This document shows, piece after piece, positions 1 through 9,665 of a stretch of 46,138 nucleotides of DNA. The stretch spans positions 1 to 46,138 of the forward strand of contig DASP01000006.1 of the NCBI GenBank assembly GCA_002503825.1, given 5' to 3'. Position numbers and translations under genes: made by a program. Each line of letters starts with the position of its first letter. Position 1 is the first letter of the stretch. The notes beneath the pieces were generated by a model. The model did not search any database and was not told where the DNA came from. It saw only the letters and a list, made by a program, of their open reading frames with translations. This DNA comes from Methanoregulaceae archaeon UBA467. Its GTDB lineage: Archaea > Halobacteriota > Methanomicrobia > Methanomicrobiales > Methanospirillaceae.

Positions 1-72
1 GGTCGGAGCTGAACAGTTACAAAAATTTTTAAAAAAATTATTAATTATGCATATACAAGTAGTTCCATAAAT

Positions 73-861
73 ATGAAAAATTCCAATTATCATTTCTCTG
101 ACATTTTAGTACTCCCATTAGTGTTTTGGTTAATATTTGGGTATTTTGTCGCAGGCCCCGAAAAATTTATTTATTCTTTATACGCCTTGGGATTTTTAGG
201 CGCTCTTTTCATTAGTACAAAAAATGGAGTTGCCTTTGTTACATTATTGTTCAGTTTTTTAGGAGTATTGATACTTTCATCATTACCGATTTATTTAATA
301 TGTGTTATTATTGGTGCATCTTTAAATTACATTAGTTATTCTTTAAACTTACAAGAAATTGAAAAATTAAAAAAGCACGAGAAATTTTTAGAGGAAAAAA
401 ATAAGTCAGAGAGAATATTTGATGAAGCTAAAAAGTTAGAGAATGAAAAATTGCAATATTTATACGAAATTGAGCGAATTAAATGTGAAACATTGATTAT
501 TAAAAAACGATTAGGAGAATATCCTAAAGATTTGAAGTATTTTCCTGAAAATCCCTTTGAAGGCATTAATATTTATCATTCGAAATTTCAAGAACCGATT
601 GTGGATTCTCCCTATGATAACAAAAATGATCAAAACCAGGATTCAAATCTCGAATTAAAACAACAAATTAGACAAATTAAGATTGAATTCGCTGAAGTAT
701 CAAATACATATAATCGAGAAATTTTGAAATTAAAGGCTTTACATCAGCAATATCTAAATTATCAAATGGACATTAAGGGAAGAGAGTTGGAAAAAATTCG
801 TAATGAACATTTTTTGAAAAAGCAGCAAGAAAGAGATTATTTCCGCGATATATATAAATAA
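73..861 (+). CDS. Hypothetical membrane protein with long coiled coil
   Basis: I do not recognise the family. The first about 95 residues hold three or four hydrophobic segments (around residues 10-28, 33-48, 52-70 and 70-88). The rest is a charged Lys/Glu-rich region predicted to form coiled coil (about 93-150 and again 195-260), interrupted by a Pro-rich linker (ENPFEG). This suggests a membrane anchor with a cytoplasmic helical rod. The start is the first ATG of the frame after an AT-rich leader. Base composition is very AT-rich, unlike the genes from 2.4 kb on, and matches the CARF-like gene at 1156-1905, so both probably arrived together. Function unknown. Confidence 0.7.
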   Translation: MKNSNYHFSDILVLPLVFWLIFGYFVAGPEKFIYSLYALGFLGALFISTKNGVAFVTLLFSFLGVLILSSLPIYLICVIIGASLNYISYSLNLQEIEKLKKHEKFLEEKNKSERIFDEAKKLENEKLQYLYEIERIKCETLIIKKRLGEYPKDLKYFPENPFEGINIYHSKFQEPIVDSPYDNKNDQNQDSNLELKQQIRQIKIEFAEVSNTYNREILKLKALHQQYLNYQMDIKGRELEKIRNEHFLKKQQERDYFRDIYK

Positions 862-927
862 TCGGCTTAGTTGGATTGACCTCATCGGTTTGTGTAACTG
901 AGGGGAAGTCAATGGTGTCCTAATATC

Positions 928-1133
928 CGGTGATCAGCGACGAACAGTCTGTATCAGCAGTCTGTGAGGAGCGGGAGGGGAGCAGGCGATACGAAGTGAG
1001 TGAAACGAGCGAGTATGGCCGTCATCAGGCCAAGGAGCGATCTGAAAAACAGACACACGATGTGAGTGAAGGGAGAAGGGAGCTCCGGACGTCAGGAGGA
1101 GCGGACCGGCGACCGGAGCGAGTATGGTGTGAC
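928..1133. repeat. Dispersed repeat A, copy 1
   Basis: This noncoding stretch matches 3900-4080. Shared blocks are GCGACGAACAGTCTG, the core ATACGAAGTGAGTGAAACGA followed by GCGAGTATGG, GTGAGTGAAGGGA, and CCGGACGTCAGG. The block GAGCGAGTATGG also recurs near the right end of this copy, so it is internally repetitive. Spacing between blocks varies between the copies, so this is a decayed or modular repeat rather than a simple duplication. It separates two AT-rich genes. A 103-codon open frame across it has no support. Confidence 0.75.
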
Positions 1134-1155
1134 GTTCTTCACTTTATTGCTGATT

Positions 1156-1905
1156 TCATTTTGGAAGGAATTTTAAAATATTCTCCCCATCATGAGAAAT
1201 TTTTATTCGGGCAGATCTACCCTTTCCTTCAATTTCAATGAATTTTCTCTCAATTAACGGTTCTAAATATTTTTTATTCAATTGAGAGTGTTTAGCAGAT
1301 TCAGAATGGTCTTCCCTCTCAATATTAATTAAACGGTTCTCGAGAAATAATTCAATAAGCCTCTTTTTACTCATAACCCCATTATCTTTCATTATTTTAA
1401 GAGCGGCAATAAGATGTTCTTTCGGACGTTCAATTTTGTAGTTTGGTAATTGAATAACACCTCTAAATCCACTTGTTAATTGTTCGCCCTCTTTTGGTTT
1501 AATCTCGTAATTATCCGGAACTGCGTAATAAGGGATGATACTAATTTTTTCATTATTGAAAAGCATAGCAGCCATCATACCAGCAATGGCCTCAATTTTA
1601 TTGCCCGTTGATACATTTATAAATAAGTCGTGGTTTTGTTCTCTCTCGATAATAATTCGATAGACATTCAACAAATCAAATAACGACCTGAATTCGCATT
1701 TTTCCTCATTAAAATCAATTTTTAATTTTATTAATCTGTTTTTTATTTCGCGGTAGTAAAAATTCGCATCACTATTTTCAATATCATTCTCAATAATCAG
1801 CCATACCTTGTCAGCTTTTAATTTTATAAGAGGCTCGATAACGCGATCAATTTCAAAGCCAACCGGGGTAATGTGAATCCTAAGTTTGAATATTGATGAA
1901 TCCAT
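1156..1905 (-). CDS. CARF-like winged-helix regulator (HFX_2341/DUF6293 type)
   Basis: The N-terminal half looks like a CARF-type Rossmann domain. It opens with a beta strand and HITPVGFEIDRVIEPL, and later has the ligand-loop-like motif NVSTGNKIEAIAGMMAA near residues 98-114. The C-terminal about 90 residues look like a winged helix (LIAALKIMKDNGVMSKKRLI onward). This order matches archaeal HFX_2341-family regulators, related to Csa3-like proteins that sense nucleotides. No cas gene or CRISPR array is nearby. The ATG at 1905 has no evident Shine-Dalgarno, suggesting a leaderless transcript. It is divergent from a 46-residue membrane peptide gene, with 88 bp between them, and its likely role is control of that gene, itself, or both. 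Strongly AT-rich. Family assignment is by motif memory. Confidence 0.75.
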   Translation of the reverse strand: MDSSIFKLRIHITPVGFEIDRVIEPLIKLKADKVWLIIENDIENSDANFYYREIKNRLIKLKIDFNEEKCEFRSLFDLLNVYRIIIEREQNHDLFINVSTGNKIEAIAGMMAAMLFNNEKISIIPYYAVPDNYEIKPKEGEQLTSGFRGVIQLPNYKIERPKEHLIAALKIMKDNGVMSKKRLIELFLENRLINIEREDHSESAKHSQLNKKYLEPLIERKFIEIEGKGRSARIKISHDGENILKFLPK

Positions 1906-1906
1906 C

Positions 1907-1922
1907 TTTACACTATTTACAC
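1907..1922. promoter_or_regulatory. TTTACAC direct repeat, possible operator
   Basis: Two TTTACAC copies (1907-1913 and 1916-1922), nine bases apart, lie immediately upstream of the CARF-like gene's start codon, in the region shared with the divergent small gene. Nine-base spacing is close to one helical turn. Binding by the neighbouring regulator is inference. AT-rich DNA makes chance repeats fairly likely. Confidence 0.3.
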
Positions 1923-1993
1923 AATTTATCTTAATAAGTTATTCAAAGTTAAATATTGAGTTCACAAATACTTCTTCAGGAGGTGATATTTGT

Positions 1994-2134
1994 ATGGTAT
2001 CCAGTTTGAGTGCAGGAACGGGGCCTGCAGCCGGCATTTTAATAGGCGGATTGTTAATCCTCTCAGGCAATGCAATAGGTTGGCTAATCTTATTTGGTGG
2101 ATTTGGGTTGAGTGTCCTTTGGGCTACCCGATGA
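1994..2134 (+). CDS. Small Gly-rich membrane protein, 46 aa
   Basis: The ATG at 1994 is preceded by AGGAGGTGA (1979-1987), one of the strongest ribosome-binding sites in the window, at about seven bases. That decides this start over an in-frame ATG at 1886 that would overlap the divergent CARF-like gene. The peptide is almost wholly hydrophobic and glycine-rich, with one long or two short membrane segments (GILIGGLLILSGNAIGWLIL, then LFGGFGLSVLW) and an Arg end. A small membrane peptide opposite a CARF-type regulator could be its target or effector, but no toxin activity can be read from sequence. Its stop overlaps an ATG of a 48-codon hydrophobic frame (2131-2277) that runs into repeat B and is probably not a gene. 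Confidence 0.6.
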   Translation: MVSSLSAGTGPAAGILIGGLLILSGNAIGWLILFGGFGLSVLWATR

Positions 2135-2202
2135 AATTCAATTTCTTCCTTTTTATTTTCATTGAATTTTTCTTTATTTGGTACTCTATTCTGATTGCCG
2201 CA

Positions 2203-2284
2203 CGGTCATTTAGTATAAAAACTACCTTGCACTTTTACGACCTGAATTCTGCGCCAGTAAAAAAATACGTGCTTTAAGGGCTCC
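2203..2284. repeat. Dispersed repeat B, copy 1 (82 bp), upstream of MFS gene
   Basis: It is nearly identical to 4209-4290 and related to 18173-18254, all about 82 bp. Shared blocks are GGTCATTTAGTATAAAAA, TACCTTGCAC, AATTCTGCGC and AATACGTG. The block TAGTATAAAA resembles an archaeal TATA element. The copy ends about 140 bp before the MFS gene at 2425. A third copy lies about 160 bp before the other MFS gene. Confidence 0.7.
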
Positions 2285-2424
2285 TTTTGACACCCGGCTG
2301 AGGCTTCAGAACTTCGATTCCCGATAATCTTTTTTTATCTTTTATAGTAATCCTTATCTGATCGGGGCAGTCTGCGAATTTCACTTCGATACTTACATAT
2401 CAGGTGCCCTGTTCACTCTGATCT

Positions 2425-3876
2425 ATGGAACAGCACCGCTCCTTCCCGTGGGGCGTCCTCTTCATCGTCAGCCTGGCAGTATTCATCCTGGTCAGCGACA
2501 CCACTACGATGGAAGTCTCTATCAGCGCCCTTGTGGCTGATCTGAACACCGATGTCTCAACCATCAATTTCATCATCACCATCTATACCCTGGTGAAGGC
2601 TTCCTTCATACTGATCGGGGCAAAGTTCCAGGACATTATCGGGAGGAAGAGGACGTTCATAGCCGGTGCTGCGATTTTTAGCATGGGTGCTTTCACGGCT
2701 GCAATCAGCCAGGACGCAGCCATGTTCCTTTTAGGCTGGTCGATATTGGAGGGAATCGGTACGGTGCTGATGCTCCCGGCAACGGTGACGTTCATTACCG
2801 GGACCTACGAGGGAAAAGAACGGGCATTTGCATTCGGCGTCTGGGGCGGGGTCGCTGCGGCGGCCAGCATGTTCGGTCTTATCTTTGGCGGATACCTGAC
2901 CACCTTCTACACCTGGAGGTGGGCATTTGCCCTCGAGCTGGTCATCCTTCTCATTATTTTTGCTCTCCACCGGATGCTTAAGGAGACCAGCCCGACCGCA
3001 TCCTGGAAGAGCTTTGATATCGGGGGTTCGTTCCTCTCGGTTTTTGGCCTTATCAGCCTGGTTTTTGGGATCCTCCTGGTCAGAGAGCCGGCGGAACTGG
3101 TAAAAGCTCCTTTTCTCATCACCGGCGGGATTATCCTCCTTATCGGGTTTTATTTCTGGGAAAGGCGGCAGATTATAAAGGCAAAAGGTATCCTGGTAGA
3201 TGTGACCATCATTTCCGAACGGTCCTTCTTTGCCGGGAATCTTATCGCCATCGGCCAGAAACTGGTTACTGCCGGTTTTCTCTTCATCTTCCCGTTGTTC
3301 TACGAGATGGTAACGGGTGCAAGCGCGTATGAAACCGGCCTTGCTATTCTGCCTATGACCCTGGCGATCTTCGTGTTCTCCATTCTCGGCGCCCGGTTCG
3401 CATCCTGGGTAGAACCGAAATACGTTCTCCTCGGTGGAATTGCCCTCACCGGAGCAGGACTGGTATGTCTCAGGGATGTCTTTTCACTCACCACTACAGC
3501 CCATGACATTATGGCCGGAAGCCTTCTGCTTGGGATCGGGCTCGGTCTTGTCCTTTCCCAGCTGACCAATCTCACCCTCTCCTCCATCCGGACCGAGCGC
3601 CAGACCGATGCGTCAGGTATCTATAACACTACCAGGCAGCTGGGAAGCTCTCTGGGAACGGCAATTATCGGGATTGTACTGGCCATTGGTTTCGCACACG
3701 GGCTGCTTACAGGTAATCCCTCGCCCCTCCCCCCTGACCAGAACCAGTGGTCAACCTGGATCAGCGATGCGGCGGTCAACCAGGGTATGGAATGGGCGTT
3801 CATGGCGATGATCCTGGTGGTCATCGGCATGTTTATTGCAGGCCTGTTCATCCGGAAGACGGGAAAGATTGTATGA
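2425..3876 (+). CDS. MFS drug-type exporter, DHA2 (14-TM) family
   Basis: A 483-residue polytopic membrane protein with the pattern of DHA2/EmrB-QacA proton-drug antiporters. Helix 1 starts near residue 10. The loop 2-3 motif A is GAKFQDIIGRKRTF (about 61-74). Antiporter motif C-like glycines are GVWGGVAAAASMFGLIFGGY in helix 5 (about 138-157). About 14 hydrophobic segments follow, and the length is typical. Substrates are probably lipophilic compounds exported at the expense of the proton gradient, but cannot be named. The ATG at 2425 lacks a clear Shine-Dalgarno. Repeat B lies upstream and repeats A and B downstream. A paralogue is at 18415-19872. Confidence 0.88.
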   Translation: MEQHRSFPWGVLFIVSLAVFILVSDTTTMEVSISALVADLNTDVSTINFIITIYTLVKASFILIGAKFQDIIGRKRTFIAGAAIFSMGAFTAAISQDAAMFLLGWSILEGIGTVLMLPATVTFITGTYEGKERAFAFGVWGGVAAAASMFGLIFGGYLTTFYTWRWAFALELVILLIIFALHRMLKETSPTASWKSFDIGGSFLSVFGLISLVFGILLVREPAELVKAPFLITGGIILLIGFYFWERRQIIKAKGILVDVTIISERSFFAGNLIAIGQKLVTAGFLFIFPLFYEMVTGASAYETGLAILPMTLAIFVFSILGARFASWVEPKYVLLGGIALTGAGLVCLRDVFSLTTTAHDIMAGSLLLGIGLGLVLSQLTNLTLSSIRTERQTDASGIYNTTRQLGSSLGTAIIGIVLAIGFAHGLLTGNPSPLPPDQNQWSTWISDAAVNQGMEWAFMAMILVVIGMFIAGLFIRKTGKIV

Positions 3877-3899
3877 GTAACCGAGTGTCTGCGGATCCC

Positions 3900-4080
3900 A
3901 GTGCACAGCGACGAACAGTCTGACCGGCAGTCGGTGGGGAATGTGTGAGGAGCAGTGGATACGAAGTGAGTGAAACGAGCGAGTATGGCGGTCATCGTGT
4001 CGTGGATCATACCGGAAGATCAGACCAACCCTGTGAGTGAAGGGAAGAGGGAGCACCGGACGTCAGGGTGAGCGGATCTA
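3900..4080. repeat. Dispersed repeat A, copy 2
   Basis: It begins just after the MFS stop and shares with 928-1133 the blocks GCGACGAACAGTCTG, GATACGAAGTGAGTGAAACG, GAGCGAGTATGG, TGTGAGTGAAGGGA and CCGGACGTCAGG, in the same order. The linkers differ. No coding sequence is supported here. Confidence 0.75.
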
Positions 4081-4208
4081 CGGCTGTAATGAACAAGGTG
4101 GGGTGTCACCATTCCAAATCTTCATCTCGGGGTTGAGGGCCACGCAGCCGGAGGGGTTTCATCCCCCCTTTGAGCGTATAATCCTGTTGAGATCACGGAT
4201 TTTCCGCC

Positions 4209-4290
4209 CGGTCATTTAGTATAAAAATTACCTTGCACCTTTACAACACCAATTCTGCGCAAGCACAAAAATACGTGATTTACTGGCTCT
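4209..4290. repeat. Dispersed repeat B, copy 2 (82 bp)
   Basis: It matches 2203-2284 base for base over most of 82 positions without gaps. It lies about 130 bp after repeat A copy 2 and about 340 bp before the broken DUF2164 gene. The same A-then-B order occurs at the left (A at 928, B at 2203) with genes between. Confidence 0.7.
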
Positions 4291-4628
4291 GTTGGGCGCC
4301 ATGGTGAGACAAAAAATGTACTTTTTTTATCAGAAGATTGCAGGGGCGCTCGATTTTCGTTCTTAATCATAAATGATGGATTACCTTTATTTGTCGATAT
4401 AGTAAAAATCTGCACACTATTTCGAGATCTATTCCAACGCTTTTTTTTGAAACTGACGAACTTCCAATATTCATTCTAAAATATAGAGGGTAAATTCCCG
4501 GCCAAGCCTGAAGTTCACTCATGGGTGGCCCAACGAGGGTCCTGCGGGGGTCGTGGTATGAGGATGACCGGATATATCGCCGGAATGAATAAGGAAACCG
4601 ATTTAAAAAATGGAATGGAGATGATTTT
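4291..4628. other. Noncoding gap before DUF2164 remnant
   Basis: AT-rich in its middle with runs of T and no credible gene. Its last bases contain GGAG eight bases before the ATG at 4629, a plausible ribosome-binding site for the broken DUF2164 gene. Confidence 0.5.
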
Positions 4629-4850
4629 ATGAAAAATGATAATAAAATCGTCATAACCAAAGAGAGAAGGGAGGATATGATCGATGCAATTAAGGTATTT
4701 TTTCCGGGGAGCAAGGGGAAGAGATCGGTGATTTAAGGGCAACCCTGATTTTAGACTTTATTATTGAACAGCTGGCACCCAATTTTTTATAATCAGGGTG
4801 TGAGTGATTCCTATCTATATATGAAAGATATGATTGAAGATGTCTTATAA
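4629..4850 (+). pseudogene. DUF2164 family gene with two frameshifts
   Basis: Three reading frames joined in order give a complete DUF2164-like protein of about 73 residues. It opens MKNDNKIVITKERREDMIDA, then EEIGDLRATLILDFIIEQL, then NQGVSDSYLYMKDMIEDVL and a TAA at 4848. The family hallmark is the acidic EEIGDL...LLLDF...P.FYNQG pattern of small bacterial and archaeal proteins of unknown function. One base seems lost in the G run at 4715-4718 and one gained in the T run at 4783-4788. Both breaks are in homopolymers, so sequencing or assembly error is a real alternative to true decay. Start has GGAG eight bases upstream. Confidence 0.7.
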
Positions 4851-4864
4851 ATCCAGATATAATG

Positions 4865-5409
4865 ATGAATAGATACCATCTGCCGCCACATTCGTTTTCC
4901 CGGTCACCGGTCGAAGAGCTCTTCTGTTGCTGCACCTGTGAATCCGGCGCTGAATCACGGTTCCTGACAATCCCACATCCCTACCCGGGCTGGCCGCATA
5001 TCAGGGACGGGATCAGCGATATGATCGCCGGTGCCGGGGAGATCTCACGGTCACCGGGTGTATGCTCAGGTATACCGACCTGATACCAGTCGTTGACGAA
5101 AAGACCGTGCCCGGAACCGAAAACATTGCACATCTCCTCTCCGGGGGATTCGATTGTTCCTTCGACCCTTCACAGGAGGGACTCGTGTTTATCAGCACGA
5201 AGTCCCCGGGCACTGCAGGTTCGGTCCGGTCTATCCTGAACGGACCAGGAAAACCGGGCTGGACCCTGGTATTCACCACAAATACGCGGGGGCTGGCCAG
5301 TTTTGTCTCATGTGACTGCGTACTGGACTGGTTTGACGATGCCAGGGCCGCTATTCACGAGATCTTTGATCGTATCGTTCCCGGGGAGATCGTGCAGTCG
5401 TTCAGGTGA
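4865..5409 (+). pseudogene. TIGR04255-like gene, frameshifted copy left of katG
   Basis: This is a second copy of the gene at 8040-8579. Joined frames read MNRYHLPPHSFSRSPVEEL through HIRDGISDMIAGAGEISR, then after a break GVC/MLRYTDLIPVVDEKT to IVQSFR and a stop at 5409. The nucleotide alignment shows one missing base after 5050 (CACGG-TCACC here, CACGGATCACC in the other copy). The frame splits there, so only a truncated product is expected. Similarity continues past the stop to about 5500. The two copies flank katG in the same orientation. The N-terminal SRSPVEE and C-terminal WFDDARAAIHEIFDRIV suggest the TIGR04255 family, of unknown function. Confidence 0.8.
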
Positions 5410-5591
5410 TGCTATATTGGCTCCCGCCCTTCGCGTCGCTCCCTGGACCGGCAGGTATCCCCTTCTCTCCGCACCATCCGGGCAGGGCGCCCTCTCACCA
5501 TGGGCTGGAAGGCAACCCTTTGGCGGTCCGGCCTAAGCAATATTCATGGTAGTGCAGTGGATATATCAGACAACTATAGGAAGGTGTGGTT

Positions 5592-7790
<2,199 letters not shown>

Positions 7791-8039
7791 CATAAACGTC
7801 TTCAATGGTGGAGAACCTAAGCGAAGGTGAACAAGAAAGCCGGGCAGCGGGTTAAAAAAGGGCTGAAACTTTGAACGGTACGGTGAGTGCACCGCGTATC
7901 ATCCCGTGGAACATCACATCCCGGTGCCCGGCTGAGGTTTAGGACGTACCATGGCGCTTGAGCAGGGATGAGGGTATTGTTGATGCACGGGACGCAGTAG
8001 CAAAGATAGAAGAATAATCCGTCTGAAATCGTTCCTGCA

Positions 8040-8579
8040 ATGAACCATCCCCCGCCACATTCATTTTCCCGGTCACCGGTCGAAGAGGTCTTCTGTCGCT
8101 GTACCTGTGACTCTGGCGCTGAATCACTGTCCCTGACAATCCCTCCGCCCTACCCGGGCTGGCCGCATATCAGGGACGGGATCAGGGATATGATCGCCGG
8201 TGCCGGGGAGATCTCACGGATCACCGGGTGTATGCTCAGGTATACCGACCTGATACCAGCCGTTGACGGGAAGACACGGCCCGGGACCGAAGCCATCGCA
8301 AATCTCCTCTCCGGGAGATTCAATGGTTCCTTCGACACTACACAGGATGGAATCGTGCTCATCAGCACGAAGTTCCCGAACACTGCTGGTTCAGTCAGTT
8401 CCATCCAAAACAGACCCGGCAAACCGGGATGGACACTGATATTCACCATGAACACTCAGGGCCCGGCCAGTTTTGTCTCAGGTAACAGTGTTTTGAACTG
8501 GTTTGACGATGCCCGGGCCGCCATCCACGAGCTCTTTGATCTTATCGTTCCTGAGGAGATCGTGCAGTCGTTCAGGTGA
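8040..8579 (+). CDS. TIGR04255-like protein, intact copy right of katG
   Basis: The 179-residue intact version of the broken gene at 4865-5409. Visible elements are the N-terminal FSRSPVEEVF, the middle LRYTDLIPAV, and a C-terminal helix WFDDARAAIHELFDLIVPEE. These resemble TIGR04255 proteins (NPPxxEVxF start, LRYxD middle, AH...F..L end), which are sporadically distributed and of unknown function; the match is tentative. The protein is shorter than the usual about 250 residues. It has no signal peptide or membrane segment. The gene lies 249 bp after katG, and the gap holds no clear gene. Confidence 0.65.
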   Translation: MNHPPPHSFSRSPVEEVFCRCTCDSGAESLSLTIPPPYPGWPHIRDGIRDMIAGAGEISRITGCMLRYTDLIPAVDGKTRPGTEAIANLLSGRFNGSFDTTQDGIVLISTKFPNTAGSVSSIQNRPGKPGWTLIFTMNTQGPASFVSGNSVLNWFDDARAAIHELFDLIVPEEIVQSFR

Positions 8580-8746
8580 TGTTCCATTGGTCGCCACCCT
8601 TCGCGTCGCACCGGGGGATAGACGAAGTATCTCCCTCTCTCCGCACCCTCCGGGCCGGTCTCCACGCCGGTCCCCGGTTTCCGGCGGTTTGCTGACGGTC
8701 GAACTGTTTCGTTTCAGGGCAGACCCGTTTCTTCCATACAACCCCT

Positions 8747-9382
8747 TCACCCGTTGTAATGATGCCTGTCAAAGGTCTGTCGGAGGAATTCCTCCTTCCG
8801 GTGCCTGCTCGCGTTCACCGGCGGTTTCAGGTATCCGGATTCGGGGGTCTGGAGGGCCGGGCAGAAGGAACAGAGGGCGGAATCGACATCGTTTGCCTTC
8901 TCCCTGACCGGGCAGTAATAGGTCCCGTCGATAACCTGGACCGTGTCCCCGCCGGGAAACGGCATGCCGACCGGGTGTCCGGGGAGTTCCTGCACGAACA
9001 TGCAGAATCCGGAGAGAAGGAATTTCAGGAACCGCAGCCTGACTTTTTCCACGTCGCCCGCAGAACATTGGGCTGCCACCATCTTCCAGTATGCACCCGC
9101 ATACGCAGGAAGAGGTTCTCCCATGCGGGCGAACGTCCCCTGCTGGTTCATGAGCCGGAGTGCCTGGCAGGTCCCGTGGAGGTGCCCGGTGATTGTCTCT
9201 TCAAGTTTTTTCCTCAGTTCCGGGTTGATGTCCCGGATTTTACCTGAGAAATTCCACCGCATCTGCTGGAGGTCCCGTGGTGAATACGAGATCACGACCT
9301 CTGCAATCGCCTGCCCGAGCTCGCCACGGGTCTTCATTGATTCAAGGTTCAGGCATTTTCCTGCAATTTCTTCATGATTCAT
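8747..9382 (-). CDS. DUF2115 (UPF0305) family protein
   Basis: A 211-residue soluble protein matching the methanogen-enriched DUF2115/UPF0305 family. The diagnostic part is the C-terminal cysteine region YYCPVREKANDVDSALCSFC (about residues 158-177), preceded by GHPVGMPFPGG. The three cysteines suggest metal or Fe-S binding, which is unproven. The N-terminal half is helical and charged. Biochemical function is unknown. It is a single gene facing away from the esterase gene at 9666, with about 280 bp of promoter DNA between them. Start ATG at 9382. Confidence 0.82.
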   Translation of the reverse strand: MNHEEIAGKCLNLESMKTRGELGQAIAEVVISYSPRDLQQMRWNFSGKIRDINPELRKKLEETITGHLHGTCQALRLMNQQGTFARMGEPLPAYAGAYWKMVAAQCSAGDVEKVRLRFLKFLLSGFCMFVQELPGHPVGMPFPGGDTVQVIDGTYYCPVREKANDVDSALCSFCPALQTPESGYLKPPVNASRHRKEEFLRQTFDRHHYNG

Positions 9383-9604
9383 AGTGAGGAGCCTCTGTCG
9401 AACACTGTCCCGGTGGCTCTTTTCATGGGGAAGGCCTTCATGAAAGAAGCCGATGGCGGCGATGTTCTAAAATGTAAGTACCTTAGATATATGGGTGTAT
9501 GTTTTTACTGAAACAACCTGATATTTTTAAATTCTACCTTTTCAAGTAAAAAAATTCAGAGTTTTTACTGGTTTTTTCATCAGGGCTATAATGGCAGAGA
9601 TACA

Positions 9605-9614
9605 GCATATATAC
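9605..9614 (+). promoter_or_regulatory. TATA box for the carboxylesterase gene
   Basis: GCATATATAC lies about 55 bp before the ATG at 9666, within an AT-rich stretch. Archaeal spacing would put transcription start near 9638, leaving a short leader. No transcript data. Confidence 0.45.
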
Positions 9615-9665
9615 CATTAATTATCAAAGTCTTCTGTAATACCTCTGCTAATCAGGAACTTTGTT

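Noticed and set aside
930..1241. 103-codon frame over repeat A
   Set aside because: Composition follows the repeat blocks, the end overlaps the CARF-like gene, and copy 2 does not preserve the frame.
2131..2277. 48-codon hydrophobic frame overlapping the small gene's stop (ATGA)
   Set aside because: Its second half lies inside dispersed repeat B and would not be conserved as protein; coupling is possible but unsupported.
2300..2345. TTCGATTCC resembling a tRNA T-loop before a T run
   Set aside because: The flanking five-base stems do not pair and no anticodon arm or acceptor stem can be built.
7939..8139. Coding-looking tail RDEGIVDARDAVAKIEE on the plus strand near 7960-8017
   Set aside because: Only about 20 codons before the TIGR04255-like gene, with no upstream homology; too short to call a relic.
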